Below, one piece after another: positions 19,046 through 27,346 of a stretch of DNA of 51,159 nucleotides; position 1 is the stretch's first letter; each line of letters begins with the position of its first letter. This stretch comes from Sulfurimonadaceae bacterium (lineage in GTDB: Bacteria > Campylobacterota > Campylobacteria > Campylobacterales > Sulfurimonadaceae): positions 1 through 51,159 of the forward strand of contig JADGDM010000012.1 of assembly GCA_016744905.1 (NCBI GenBank), read 5' to 3'. The notes under the pieces are model-generated. The model was not told the DNA's origin, did no database searches, and worked only from the letters and a program-made list of their open reading frames with translations. Position numbers and translations under genes: made by a program.

Positions 19046-20092
19046 ATGAAACGTATATTTTTTCAAGACCATAATGCTATAAAAGCACATTTTAAACAGA
19101 GCAATGAAGATTTTTTTGTTGATGAAATCATGAATTTTAAAACAAAAGATGTGGGTAATTATCTTATTGTGAAGATTCAAAAACAAGATATGAGTACCTT
19201 AGAACTTTTAACACTTTTAGAAGAGTCTTTAAACTGTTTTAATATTGGTTACGCAGGACTTAAAGATAAATATGCGACCACCACGCAATATCTCTCTTTC
19301 CCATTAAAATTCTCTCGTGAGTTGAAGCACTTCAGACATCCTCAGATTAAAATTTTAGAGACTTTTCAAGCGCGCCAAGGGATAAGTATCGGAGATCTTG
19401 AGGGCAATCGCTTTACCGTTCGTCTTCATAAAGTAGGGCGCTTTAATGCATCTGAAATACAAGCGCATTTAGACAATGTTCTACGTAATGGTATGCCAAA
19501 CTATTTTGGCTATCAACGTTTTGGTAAAGATGTTGAAAATTTAGAAAAAGCACGTGAAATTGCTCATGGTGATATTGTTTTAAAAGACAGACGTTTAAAC
19601 AAACTGCTTAGTAACGCTTATCAAAGTTATCTTTTTAATGACTGGTTAAAAGAGCGTGTAGAACTTTCAAACACCATTAATGAGAGTGAAGAAGAGAAGT
19701 TAAAACTGAACAATCAACCTTTTCTATTTAGAGTTTTAGAAGGCGATGTCATGCTGAATACTAAAAGTCTTAAATGGGAAAATGTGACCGATATTCAGGC
19801 GCTTAAAAAGCCATACAAAGAGAAGAAACTTCTTCCAACAGGTCTTTTATGTGGATCAAAAGTATGGAATGCTCAGTCTGTTGCGGGTGAGATAGAAAAG
19901 AAATACAATGATCCTGATGTTCAGGCTAAGGGGGATAGACGTTTGGCTATTATTTTTCCTAGTAAAATTGCCAGTAAACATGATGATAAAAATGAAATCT
20001 TAGAGTTGTCTTTTACCTTACCTAAGGGCTCTTATGCCACGGTCTTAATAGAAAATCTTCTGAACGTGGATTTGACCCCTAAAGCTAAGTAG
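19046..20092 (+). CDS. truD: tRNA pseudouridine synthase D
   Basis: A 348-residue TruD enzyme, which converts uridine-13 of tRNA to pseudouridine. The catalytic segment GYAGLKDKYATTTQ carries Asp74, equivalent to the catalytic Asp of the GxKD motif. The later blocks GNRFTVRLH and MPNYFGYQRFG, followed by a C-terminal return to the catalytic core, are typical of the family including its inserted TRUD domain. Length is normal. The ATG follows directly after the stop codon of the upstream gene with no spacer, so the two are translationally coupled. The last few codons overlap a possible antisense microprotein gene. Confidence 0.96.
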   Translation: MKRIFFQDHNAIKAHFKQSNEDFFVDEIMNFKTKDVGNYLIVKIQKQDMSTLELLTLLEESLNCFNIGYAGLKDKYATTTQYLSFPLKFSRELKHFRHPQIKILETFQARQGISIGDLEGNRFTVRLHKVGRFNASEIQAHLDNVLRNGMPNYFGYQRFGKDVENLEKAREIAHGDIVLKDRRLNKLLSNAYQSYLFNDWLKERVELSNTINESEEEKLKLNNQPFLFRVLEGDVMLNTKSLKWENVTDIQALKKPYKEKKLLPTGLLCGSKVWNAQSVAGEIEKKYNDPDVQAKGDRRLAIIFPSKIASKHDDKNEILELSFTLPKGSYATVLIENLLNVDLTPKAK

Positions 20093-20216
20093 TAGGCGTC
20101 TTTAACTGTTTACTACATAATTTTTGAAATTTACTTAACCATTGCCTTGTCTGATTTTTTTCTAACAGAGTAATTTGATAGATGCTCTGTAGCCATCTTT
20201 TATGATTATGTCTCAT
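20085..20216 (-). CDS. Possible 43-residue basic microprotein
   Basis: A short open frame encoding 43 residues beginning MRHNHKRWLQSIYQ and ending QLKTPTT. The frame itself is unremarkable, but the ATG is preceded at 5 bases by AAGGAG within AAAAAGGAGAGG, the strongest Shine-Dalgarno-like sequence I noticed in the window, in a region with no other minus-strand gene to explain it. The product is basic, rich in Lys, Gln and Trp, with no membrane segment. Its end overlaps the final codons of truD on the other strand. I recognise no family. Comparison with related genomes would decide. Confidence 0.4.
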   Translation of the reverse strand: MRHNHKRWLQSIYQITLLEKNQTRQWLSKFQKLCSKQLKTPTT

Positions 20217-20288
20217 AACCTCTCCTTTTTTTTCTCTTATGCGTAGTTTATAAATTTAATATGTGGATTTAATGTTATCTCTATAAGT

Positions 20289-20294
20289 TATAAT
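20289..20294 (+). promoter_or_regulatory. Putative -10 element of the MTH1187-family gene
   Basis: TATAAT sits 27 bases before the preferred ATG of the thiamine-binding-type gene, in a gap of about 100 bases after the minus-strand microprotein. Assigned by consensus only. Confidence 0.45.
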
Positions 20295-20320
20295 TTTTCA
20301 AAAAATAAGTGAGTCATTTT

Positions 20321-20647
20321 ATGGATAGTTTTTTATTAGAGTTTGCGATGTTTCCAACCAGTGCTGATGGCCGTGAAGGTGCGGGAGTTTCTAAATCAGT
20401 GAGCAAGATTATTGATATGATTGATAAAAGTGGCGTAGCCTATCAATTAACACCCATGGGGACGATTATAGAGACGTCTACTATGAGAGAAGCCCTTGAC
20501 GTTATTGAGAAGGCTTATGAGATGTTAGGCGATTGTGAACGTGTTTACTCTTCTTTAAAGTTTGATATCCGTAAGGGAAAATCAAACCGTCTTAAAACCA
20601 AGATAGAGTCTGTAGAAAAGCAGTTAAATAGAACAGTTCAACATTAA
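20321..20647 (+). CDS. MTH1187/YkoF family thiamine-binding-type protein
   Basis: A 108-residue small protein of the MTH1187 (UPF0045) family. The N-terminal beta strand LLEFAMFPTS, the GVSKSVSKIIDMIDKSGVAYQLTPMGTIIET block and the C-terminal helix with DIRKGKSNRLKTKIESVEKQL fit the ferredoxin-like fold of this group, whose members bind thiamine or related small molecules in structures; their cell role is not settled. I prefer the ATG at 20321 (MDSFLLEF); a GTG at 20309 would add four residues. The gene is followed by 72 non-coding bases and then an unrelated small gene. Confidence 0.88.
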   Translation: MDSFLLEFAMFPTSADGREGAGVSKSVSKIIDMIDKSGVAYQLTPMGTIIETSTMREALDVIEKAYEMLGDCERVYSSLKFDIRKGKSNRLKTKIESVEKQLNRTVQH

Positions 20648-20685
20648 GCTTTTAAGCTCTACATTAATTTAACACTAATAATTTT

Positions 20686-20691
20686 TATAAT
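20686..20691 (+). promoter_or_regulatory. Putative -10 element of the 61-residue protein gene
   Basis: TATAAT, 28 bases before the ATG of the small gene, with an AGGTG ribosome binding site between them. Consensus and position only. Confidence 0.45.
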
Positions 20692-20719
20692 GCGAACATC
20701 TTAAAAAAAAGGTGTTCAA

Positions 20720-20905
20720 ATGCGCAGTACAGATTTAGCAACTATTGCCTACATAGTAAAAAAACTAGGTTTTGATAGTGAAACGATTGAGTTGGTTAAA
20801 AAGTATTATTCAGGTGAGCTTTGTGAGGATGATCAACAAGAGCTTAGTGCTCTTGTTGAGTTTATTAATGAAGAGTTAGAAGGTAAATTAATGCGCATCG
20901 CTTAG
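20720..20905 (+). CDS. Small acidic protein of unknown function
   Basis: A 61-residue protein, acidic and helical, with no membrane segment or cysteine motif beyond a single Cys (SGELCEDD). The ATG has AGGTG 7 bases upstream and a TATAAT box before that, so expression is credible. I recognise no family. An exact 11-base inverted repeat lies inside the coding sequence. The gene ends 18 bases into the convergent small membrane protein gene. Confidence 0.7.
   Translation: MRSTDLATIAYIVKKLGFDSETIELVKKYYSGELCEDDQQELSALVEFINEELEGKLMRIA
20833..20859. repeat. Perfect 11-bp inverted repeat inside a small coding region
   Basis: The arms TCAACAAGAGC and GCTCTTGTTGA pair without mismatch around the 5-base loop TTAGT. 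No U-run follows, so it is not a classic terminator on either strand, although it lies near the 3' ends of two convergent genes. It codes for QQELSALVE in the small protein. Confidence 0.85.
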
Positions 20906-21094
20906 TGCAATACCGCTCTTTTCTGAAGTGACTAAAGCATGTAAAAATGCTGCAAAAGCCAATGTTACATAAATAAGTTTTACATTACTGTCACCTACTA
21001 CCAACCATACAATTCCAAATACAAGTGCTAGACTTGATAGAATTAACATCACTTTATCATTACTGTGTTGTGCAATTTGTTCTTGTGTTGCCAA
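20888..21094 (-). CDS. Small two-helix membrane protein
   Basis: A 68-residue protein with two hydrophobic segments (about 15-33 and 38-53) after a polar N-terminus. It begins with TTG, which is supported by AAGGA 8 bases upstream; the next in-frame ATG would fall within the first membrane segment. Its last codons overlap the convergent 61-residue protein gene by 18 bases. Family not recognised. Confidence 0.7.
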   Translation of the reverse strand: MATQEQIAQHSNDKVMLILSSLALVFGIVWLVVGDSNVKLIYVTLAFAAFLHALVTSEKSGIALSDAH

Positions 21095-21131
21095 AATTAA
21101 ATCCTTAAACTGTTTTCTAAAAAATTATATC

Positions 21132-21224
21132 TTAATCTTTCTTTGCTTTTAAAATAAAAAACATGACCACTACTATTACTGCTAAAATGAGTACTTTTAC
21201 ACCATCATCAGGTATTTCGTCCAT
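21132..21224 (-). CDS. 30-residue single-helix membrane microprotein
   Basis: A 30-residue open frame starting MDEIPDDGVKVLILAV and ending LKAKKD. It has an acidic N-terminus, one hydrophobic helix (about residues 9-25) and a basic C-terminus, which predicts insertion with the C-terminus in the cytoplasm. GGAG lies 6 bases before the ATG. It sits between another small membrane protein gene and nadE, divergent from the latter. The amphipathic layout and good ribosome binding site make it a credible gene, but it is too short for family assignment by eye. Confidence 0.55.
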   Translation of the reverse strand: MDEIPDDGVKVLILAVIVVVMFFILKAKKD

Positions 21225-21244
21225 ATTATCTCCATGAATTAATG

Positions 21245-21250
21245 TATAAT
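21245..21250 (+). promoter_or_regulatory. Putative -10 element of nadE
   Basis: TATAAT about 30 bases ahead of the nadE ATG, with a GGAG ribosome binding site in between. Consensus and position only. Confidence 0.45.
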
Positions 21251-21280
21251 CATAACATCTTTTAATGGAGATTATAATTT

Positions 21281-23179
21281 ATGTATGAATTTTATAGACT
21301 GGGTTCAGCGCGTCCACATGTAGTGGTGGCTGATGTTCAAGAAAATATGAATAATTTAAAAATTTTAATGGATGAAGCAAAAGAGAAAGAAGTCTCTTTA
21401 AGTGTTTTTCCTGAACTTTGTATCACAGCCTACAGTTGTGCTGATCTTTTTTTGCAAACTGCTTTAATTGAAGCGAGTACAAATGCATTAGAAGAACTAC
21501 AAAGTTATTCTAAAAATTCAGATAATATTTTTGTCTTTGGTTCACCGCTCCCTCACCAAAACCACCTTTACAACTGTGCTATTGTTATTCAAAATGGTAC
21601 TATCTTAGGGGTTGTTCCAAAGTCACACCTTCCAAATTACAAAGAATTTTATGAAGCGCGCTGGTTTAAAAGTGGGAAAAATATCTCAGACAAAATGATA
21701 GAAATTAATGAGCAAGTGGTTCCATTTGGTGTAGATTTACTGTTTAAATATGACCGTTATTTTAACTTTGGTATCGAGGTGTGTGAGGATTTATGGGCAG
21801 TAATTCCGCCAAGTTCTTATCAAGCATTAAGTGGAGCAAACATACTTTTAAATCTCTCTGCAAGTAATGAGCTGGTCTCAAAAGCAAGTTACCGTAATGC
21901 CTTGGTACGCGCTCAGAGTGCTTCATGTATCTCAGCGTATGTTTACTCAAGTGCCGGCGTAGGAGAGTCAACAACTGACCAGCTTTTTAGTGGACACTGT
22001 ATGATCAGTGAAAATGGTGTGATGTTGGCTGAAAACCGTGATTTTGAAGACACCAACCTACTCCTAAGCGCGGATGTAGATACCCAACGTTTGATGATGA
22101 CACGTCAACATGAAGCAAGTTTTGATGATGAGATGGTGAAAACATTTAGAACGATTAAGCTTAAAAAGCCGATTCAACCAAAAGCCTTAGCGCGCTATGT
22201 TGATGCGCATCCTTTTGTGCCAAAAGATGAGAGTAAACGTGCAGAACGTTGTGAAGAGATATTTGCGATTCAATCCAGCGCGCTGGCTAAGCGTGTCAAA
22301 CATATAGGCTCAAAACGTTTGGTGATTGGGATATCAGGGGGGTTAGATTCGACCTTGGCTCTTTTAGTCTGTGTTGAAACTATGAAAAGGTTGGATCGTT
22401 CAAACAAAGATATATTGGCAATTACGATGCCTGGTTTTGGGACTACGGATCAAACATATAATAATGCTTTAGAGTTATGTAGCGCGCTGGATGTGGAACT
22501 CAGAGAGATTAATATTACAAAAGCCTCACTGCAACATTTTGAAGATATCTCTCATGATGTAAACACTCATGATGTAACGTATGAAAATACGCAGGCGCGC
22601 TACCGTACTCAGGTGCTGATGGATTTGGCAAATAAAGAGTATGGCATTGTCGTTGGCACTGGCGACTTGAGTGAAATAGCGCTGGGATGGTCTACGTACA
22701 ATGGGGATCACATGTCTATGTATGCAGTAAACTCCTCTATCCCAAAAACATTGATTTCGTATATGGTGGAGTATGTCGCGCACAGTAGTGATGCACGTAT
22801 CAGTAAGGTACTCAATGACATTGTGGCAACACCGATTTCCCCTGAGCTTCTACCAAAGTCGAAAAGTGGCGAGATAGAGCAGAAGACTGAAGATATCTTA
22901 GGTCCTTATGAACTGCATGATTTCTTTTTATTTCACATGATGAAGTATGGCGCCAGCGCAGATAAAATCTCGATGTTGGCAGTATTGGCATTTGAAGATA
23001 AGTACACACAGAAAAAGATAGATGAAACATTGACTCTATTTATAAAACGTTTTTTTACTCAGCAGTTTAAGCGCTCTGCTATGCCTGATGGGGTGAAAGT
23101 GGGAAGTATCTCACTCTCACCTAGAGCAGACTTGAAGATGCCTTCTGACGCCTCTTATCAAACCTGGTTAAAAAAATAA
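21281..23179 (+). CDS. nadE: Glutamine-dependent NAD+ synthetase
   Basis: A 632-residue two-domain enzyme that amidates nicotinic acid adenine dinucleotide to NAD+ using glutamine. The N-terminal nitrilase-type glutaminase domain (about 10-280) has the catalytic triad as Glu45 (FPEL), Lys114 (VVPKSHLPNY) and Cys168 (EVCEDLW). The C-terminal synthetase domain (about 320-620) has the ATP pyrophosphatase P-loop SGGLDS at 352-357, plus GTGDLSEIALGW and the YNGDHMSMYAVN block. Length matches the long glutamine-using form. GGAG lies 10 bases before the ATG. The gene holds four copies of the AGCGCGCT octamer. It is followed 4 bases later by ogt. Confidence 0.96.
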   Translation: MYEFYRLGSARPHVVVADVQENMNNLKILMDEAKEKEVSLSVFPELCITAYSCADLFLQTALIEASTNALEELQSYSKNSDNIFVFGSPLPHQNHLYNCAIVIQNGTILGVVPKSHLPNYKEFYEARWFKSGKNISDKMIEINEQVVPFGVDLLFKYDRYFNFGIEVCEDLWAVIPPSSYQALSGANILLNLSASNELVSKASYRNALVRAQSASCISAYVYSSAGVGESTTDQLFSGHCMISENGVMLAENRDFEDTNLLLSADVDTQRLMMTRQHEASFDDEMVKTFRTIKLKKPIQPKALARYVDAHPFVPKDESKRAERCEEIFAIQSSALAKRVKHIGSKRLVIGISGGLDSTLALLVCVETMKRLDRSNKDILAITMPGFGTTDQTYNNALELCSALDVELREINITKASLQHFEDISHDVNTHDVTYENTQARYRTQVLMDLANKEYGIVVGTGDLSEIALGWSTYNGDHMSMYAVNSSIPKTLISYMVEYVAHSSDARISKVLNDIVATPISPELLPKSKSGEIEQKTEDILGPYELHDFFLFHMMKYGASADKISMLAVLAFEDKYTQKKIDETLTLFIKRFFTQQFKRSAMPDGVKVGSISLSPRADLKMPSDASYQTWLKK

Positions 23180-23183
23180 TTTC

Positions 23184-23699
23184 ATGTCAGTCATTCATGT
23201 TCAGTATTATAAAAATTCTGATACAGAATTTATTATAGGTGCTTACGAAGATAAACTTTGTCTACTTGATTATCGGTACCGTAAAATGCGTGAGCAGATA
23301 GATAAACGTTTGCAAAAAGGTCTTAATGCTGAGTACCTATTTGAAGACACTGCAACATTACAGCGTGCCAGATTAGAACTTGATGAGTATTTTTCTCTCC
23401 AACGCAGCAGTTTTGATATACCTCTGTTAATGGTAGGCAGTGACTTTCAAAAAAGTGTTTGGGAGGGACTTTTACGGGTACCTTATGGAAAGACAGCGAG
23501 TTATCTAGAGTTGGCCAAAGATATTGGTAATGAAAAAGCAGTGCGCGCTGTGGCAAATGCCAATGGGGCCAATGCCATTAGTATTATGATTCCTTGTCAC
23601 CGGATTATTGGTTCCAATGGTAAGCTCACTGGTTACGCAGGTGGATTGGCTTTGAAAAAAAGATTATTAGATTTGGAACAAAATCTATTTATCAGTTAA
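23184..23699 (+). CDS. ogt: Methylated-DNA-protein cysteine methyltransferase
   Basis: A 171-residue O6-alkylguanine repair protein. The C-terminal DNA-binding and active-site domain is typical: SDFQKSVWEGLLRVPYGKTASY, the Arg-finger helix AVRAVANANGANA, and the acceptor Cys138 in IPCHRIIGSNGKLTGYAGG. The N-terminal half lacks the zinc and transcription-factor domain of Ada, so this is the stand-alone Ogt type, which takes the alkyl group irreversibly. It follows nadE with a 4-base gap. Its stop overlaps the convergent exported protein gene by 4 bases. Confidence 0.95.
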   Translation: MSVIHVQYYKNSDTEFIIGAYEDKLCLLDYRYRKMREQIDKRLQKGLNAEYLFEDTATLQRARLELDEYFSLQRSSFDIPLLMVGSDFQKSVWEGLLRVPYGKTASYLELAKDIGNEKAVRAVANANGANAISIMIPCHRIIGSNGKLTGYAGGLALKKRLLDLEQNLFIS

Positions 23700-24154
23700 T
23701 TGGTTTGAAGACCTGCTAAATAATTTATCTTCCATTCGCCTTCTCGCTCTTGAAGATAAATCTCTCTATGTTTACCATCTTCTTTGAGACGAACAAGGGC
23801 AATACTTTCACTGATATTTAGCTCCTCTTCGAGTACAACTTCTTTATCCTCGATACTTCTTAGTCTATTTTTAACCAAGTCTTGGACAATCTCTTGAGCG
23901 ATATCACTTTGAGAATAATCTCGTAGTATTGTATGAAAACCTACATCATTCAGGGCAATCGATTGTGCATAATTTTTCATATCACTGTGAAAAGATTCTG
24001 TGGTCATAAGTGCTTTTAATTGTTCTAAATCTGCACTATTGAGGGCTTGATAATACTCTGTTACAATTTGAGTGGGTGTACTTGATTGCTCGGCAAATAC
24101 AGAGCTACTAAGTAAAAGAGTGAAAAACAGACCTAATAAATTTTTTTTAATCAT
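23696..24154 (-). CDS. Exported NTF2-like protein
   Basis: A 152-residue protein with a clear Sec signal (about residues 1-21, cleaved after VFA). The mature part, TPTQIVTEYYQALNSADLEQLKALMT... and the C-terminal REIYLQEREGEWKINYLAG, has the cone-like NTF2/DUF4878 pattern: an N-terminal helix used for ligand or partner binding and a C-terminal sheet ending in WKI. Function unknown; such proteins are found in the periplasm. It is a single gene, transcribed divergently from the GGDEF-EAL gene. Confidence 0.72.
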   Translation of the reverse strand: MIKKNLLGLFFTLLLSSSVFAEQSSTPTQIVTEYYQALNSADLEQLKALMTTESFHSDMKNYAQSIALNDVGFHTILRDYSQSDIAQEIVQDLVKNRLRSIEDKEVVLEEELNISESIALVRLKEDGKHREIYLQEREGEWKINYLAGLQTN

Positions 24155-24255
24155 TTTATCTCCTCATTTTATATGGGGTATTTTATAAAAATAAGATGAA
24201 GGAAACATGAATTTAAAATGAAATAATAGTGAAAATACGTTACACGTCATTTAGT

Positions 24256-24284
24256 TTGACAAATTATATGATGCCCTATGTAAT
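24256..24284 (+). promoter_or_regulatory. Putative sigma-70-type promoter of the GGDEF-EAL gene
   Basis: TTGACA (24256-24261) and TGTAAT (24279-24284) are separated by 17 bases, close to the textbook spacing, about 57 bases ahead of the GTG start. A -35 this good is uncommon in Campylobacterota promoters. The rest of the 186-base gap holds nothing else I can support. Confidence 0.45.
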
Positions 24285-24340
24285 CATGTTAAGTGTTAAA
24301 GTAAGAAATATTTGGATAAAATTAATTCAAAGGCTTTAAT

Positions 24341-27300
24341 GTGATTTTTGAACTTCTATTTTCTTCTATATCGACCTTCTTATGGCTATTCGCATTTATT
24401 TTCGCATTAATTAAATTTATAAAAACACCTCGTGAAAATCTACTATTTTCTGTTTTTTATGGATTGATTTCTCTCTTTGCATTACGCTTTACTTTGGTTA
24501 ATTTAATAATTTTAGCACCCATTCTTGGAGAGAGTTTTGAGGTTTTTGAAAGTTTTCATACACTTATGAGTATAGAGTATTTTCGCTATATTTATGAAGC
24601 CATAGATCTGTTTATGGTGAGTTTGGTTCTGATATTTCTTATCAATGGATTTTTACATAGGCATGCGGCAAATCTTCAAAATACAGAGATTGAAAATGAT
24701 CTTTTACAACTTGAAGCAGATATATTAAAACGCCAAAGTGATAAACAAAAAGATGTCATTTTACTCTATGAGGCGATTGGAAAAATTAAACAGCGATTGT
24801 CAAAAACGAAAATAGTTGAGAAGGTATATACCGAGGCACTCCATGAACTGACCAATTTCAATCATTATCATGTCGCATTTTTTGGTTTTTTAGACTCAAA
24901 TACACGGGCATTAGAAGTGCCTTATTGTAAAGATGTTGCAGTGATGCCTTTTATGGGTACCTCGGTTAATATTGAAGCCAGTTATTATCATACAAGAGAG
25001 AATGATCCTACGATAGAAGCCATCGATAAATCAAACACCATTATTATTAAAAATCCTCTTAAAGATGTCTCGTTACAACACTTTCACTCTGCTATTAAGT
25101 TTTCAGGTATCAAATCTGTTATATCCGTACCTATGCGTGTTTCAAGTTATGAGAGACCGATGGGTGCACTGACACTATTTAGCGTTAAAGAACTCGATGA
25201 CAACTCTAGTGAAGTAGAGATGTTAGAAGATTTGGTTCAAAGTATTACAGCGAGAGTCATACTGCTTGAAGCAACCTCAAAGAGTGAGGCACAAGCTATA
25301 GAGATTATGGAAAAAAATGCACTTTTAGAAAAAATTATTGAAACGGTTCCTGCGCGTATCTTTTGGAAAGACAAAGAACTTATCTATCAAGGGTGTAATA
25401 GCGCGTTTGCCAATGATGCAGAGACTACGCCTAGCGGCGTCATAGGCAAAGGCGATCATCAACTCATCTGGGCCGATGATTCTAGTGATTATAGTGCAGA
25501 TGATAACTTTGTTATTGATAATGATGAAAATGTAGTTAACCGAATTGAGAAGCAGGGTGATAAGTGGATGCTGACCAATAAGGCACCTTTTAAAAATGAC
25601 AGTGGTTCAATAATTGGTGTGGTCGGGGTTTATGTTGATGTGACCTTACAGAAAAAAGCAGAAGATTACTTAAAAGAGAATGAAAAACGTTTTCGTGAGC
25701 TTTTAGAACTTATTCCTAATGTGGCGATTAATGGGTGTAATGCAAACTTTGAGATAATTTACTGGAACAAACAGTGTGAAAATCTTTATGGTTATAAAAA
25801 AGAAGAGGTGATGGGTAAGCGTTTAGATACGCTTATCTTAACTGATGAATATCGTACACGCTTTACATCAGGGATAGATGCTTGGGTTCGACGAAATGAA
25901 GCGCTTGAAGGCACTATTCAGATTATGAAGTCAAAGCAGGGTGGACGCCTTGAAGTTAACTCTTCACATGTCTTACTGAATCGTTTAAGCTCCTATCCTG
26001 AACTTTTTAATATAGACATAGATGTGACCAATGAAAAGATTGCGGAGCGTATGTTGATTAAATTGGCAAACTATGATTCATTAACCAATCTTCCTAATCG
26101 TTATAACCTTGAAGAGTACATGAAAAAACTCTCTAAATTTACAAAGAATAAAGAAGAGAGTTACGCACTGTTTTTTATTGATATTGATAACTTCAAATAT
26201 ATCAATGACTCTTTTGGTCATGATGTAGGGGATCATCTTCTTGTCAGTGTTGCAAATAGAATCAAAAAGAGTGTTCGTGAGCATGACTTTGTAGCGCGCT
26301 TTGGTGGAGATGAATTCATTGTTGTGGTGCGATATAAAGATAAAGATACGGTAGCCGCTATTGCTAAAAAGATTCATAACAGCATGAAAGAGATGTTTGA
26401 ACTTAAAAAACGTGAATTTTTTATCACGGTGAGTATGGGGGTCTCCTTTTTAGACTCTGAAGAAGCCAATGGAAAAACACTTTTAGCACAAGCCGACTCT
26501 GCTATGTATGCTGCCAAAGACATGGGCAAAAATAGTGTCAATTTCTTTACCCCATCTATGAGCCGCTCAATAGTGGAACATATGCGTGTTGAAGCGCTTC
26601 TTAGAAAAGCGATTTCTGATGAAAACTTGATGTTATATTATCAACCTCAGGTCTCTTTTAAAGATGGTACATTACACAGTTGTGAAGCATTAATTCGCTG
26701 GAAAGATAATGAAAACTTCATAGCACCGGATCTCTTTTTACCAATTGCTGAACAAGCACATATGATGGATGAGATTTCCAGATTTGTTATAAAAACAGCA
26801 CTAGATACCTTAAAAGAGTGGAAAAATACGGGATTACGTGATGTTCGTATTGATATTAATGTCCCTTCTAATCAGATTTATGATAGAGGAATGATTAATT
26901 TTATTTTACGTTCACTTAATGAGTCAGGGATTAATCCTAAAAATTTAGGTATTGAAATTACAGAAGGTAAGGTTTTAAATCTTGATGATTCACGTACCTT
27001 AGAAAATCTACATGCACTTAAAAAATCGGGTATTAACTTGAGTATTGATGACTTTGGAACAGGTTACTCTTCACTAAACTATCTTATGAGTTTTGATATT
27101 GATACTATTAAAATAGATAGAGAGTTTATTGTAAACCTTGATAATACCCACAATAAAACCTTAGTGAAATCTATCATTGCTATGACACAAGCCTTAGGTT
27201 ATAGTGTGGTTGCTGAGGGTGTAGAAACGGAAGATCAAAAAGAGTTTTTATTGGAAAATAACTGTGACTTAGCACAAGGTTTTGGTTATCATAAACCGAT

Positions 27301-27346
27301 GCCAAGAGAAGAGATGACTCTTCTCATTGAAAATAAAAAGTTATAA
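24341..27346 (+). CDS. Membrane GAF-PAS-GGDEF-EAL c-di-GMP protein
   Basis: A 1001-residue protein. Three hydrophobic segments (about 2-25, 35-60, 85-105) form a membrane anchor. A coiled stretch, a GAF domain (about 150-310) and two PAS domains (about 325-440 and 450-565) follow. The GGDEF domain has the intact motif GGDEF at 655-659 with an RxxD inhibitory site (REHD, 646-649) five residues before it. The EAL domain has EAL at 782-784 and the later DDFGTGYSS and EGVET motifs. Both enzymatic signatures look intact, so it could make or break c-di-GMP depending on its sensors. Start is GTG with AAAGG upstream. It ends convergent with the DUF1538 gene, overlapping by 6 bases. Confidence 0.94.
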   Translation: MIFELLFSSISTFLWLFAFIFALIKFIKTPRENLLFSVFYGLISLFALRFTLVNLIILAPILGESFEVFESFHTLMSIEYFRYIYEAIDLFMVSLVLIFLINGFLHRHAANLQNTEIENDLLQLEADILKRQSDKQKDVILLYEAIGKIKQRLSKTKIVEKVYTEALHELTNFNHYHVAFFGFLDSNTRALEVPYCKDVAVMPFMGTSVNIEASYYHTRENDPTIEAIDKSNTIIIKNPLKDVSLQHFHSAIKFSGIKSVISVPMRVSSYERPMGALTLFSVKELDDNSSEVEMLEDLVQSITARVILLEATSKSEAQAIEIMEKNALLEKIIETVPARIFWKDKELIYQGCNSAFANDAETTPSGVIGKGDHQLIWADDSSDYSADDNFVIDNDENVVNRIEKQGDKWMLTNKAPFKNDSGSIIGVVGVYVDVTLQKKAEDYLKENEKRFRELLELIPNVAINGCNANFEIIYWNKQCENLYGYKKEEVMGKRLDTLILTDEYRTRFTSGIDAWVRRNEALEGTIQIMKSKQGGRLEVNSSHVLLNRLSSYPELFNIDIDVTNEKIAERMLIKLANYDSLTNLPNRYNLEEYMKKLSKFTKNKEESYALFFIDIDNFKYINDSFGHDVGDHLLVSVANRIKKSVREHDFVARFGGDEFIVVVRYKDKDTVAAIAKKIHNSMKEMFELKKREFFITVSMGVSFLDSEEANGKTLLAQADSAMYAAKDMGKNSVNFFTPSMSRSIVEHMRVEALLRKAISDENLMLYYQPQVSFKDGTLHSCEALIRWKDNENFIAPDLFLPIAEQAHMMDEISRFVIKTALDTLKEWKNTGLRDVRIDINVPSNQIYDRGMINFILRSLNESGINPKNLGIEITEGKVLNLDDSRTLENLHALKKSGINLSIDDFGTGYSSLNYLMSFDIDTIKIDREFIVNLDNTHNKTLVKSIIAMTQALGYSVVAEGVETEDQKEFLLENNCDLAQGFGYHKPMPREEMTLLIENKKL

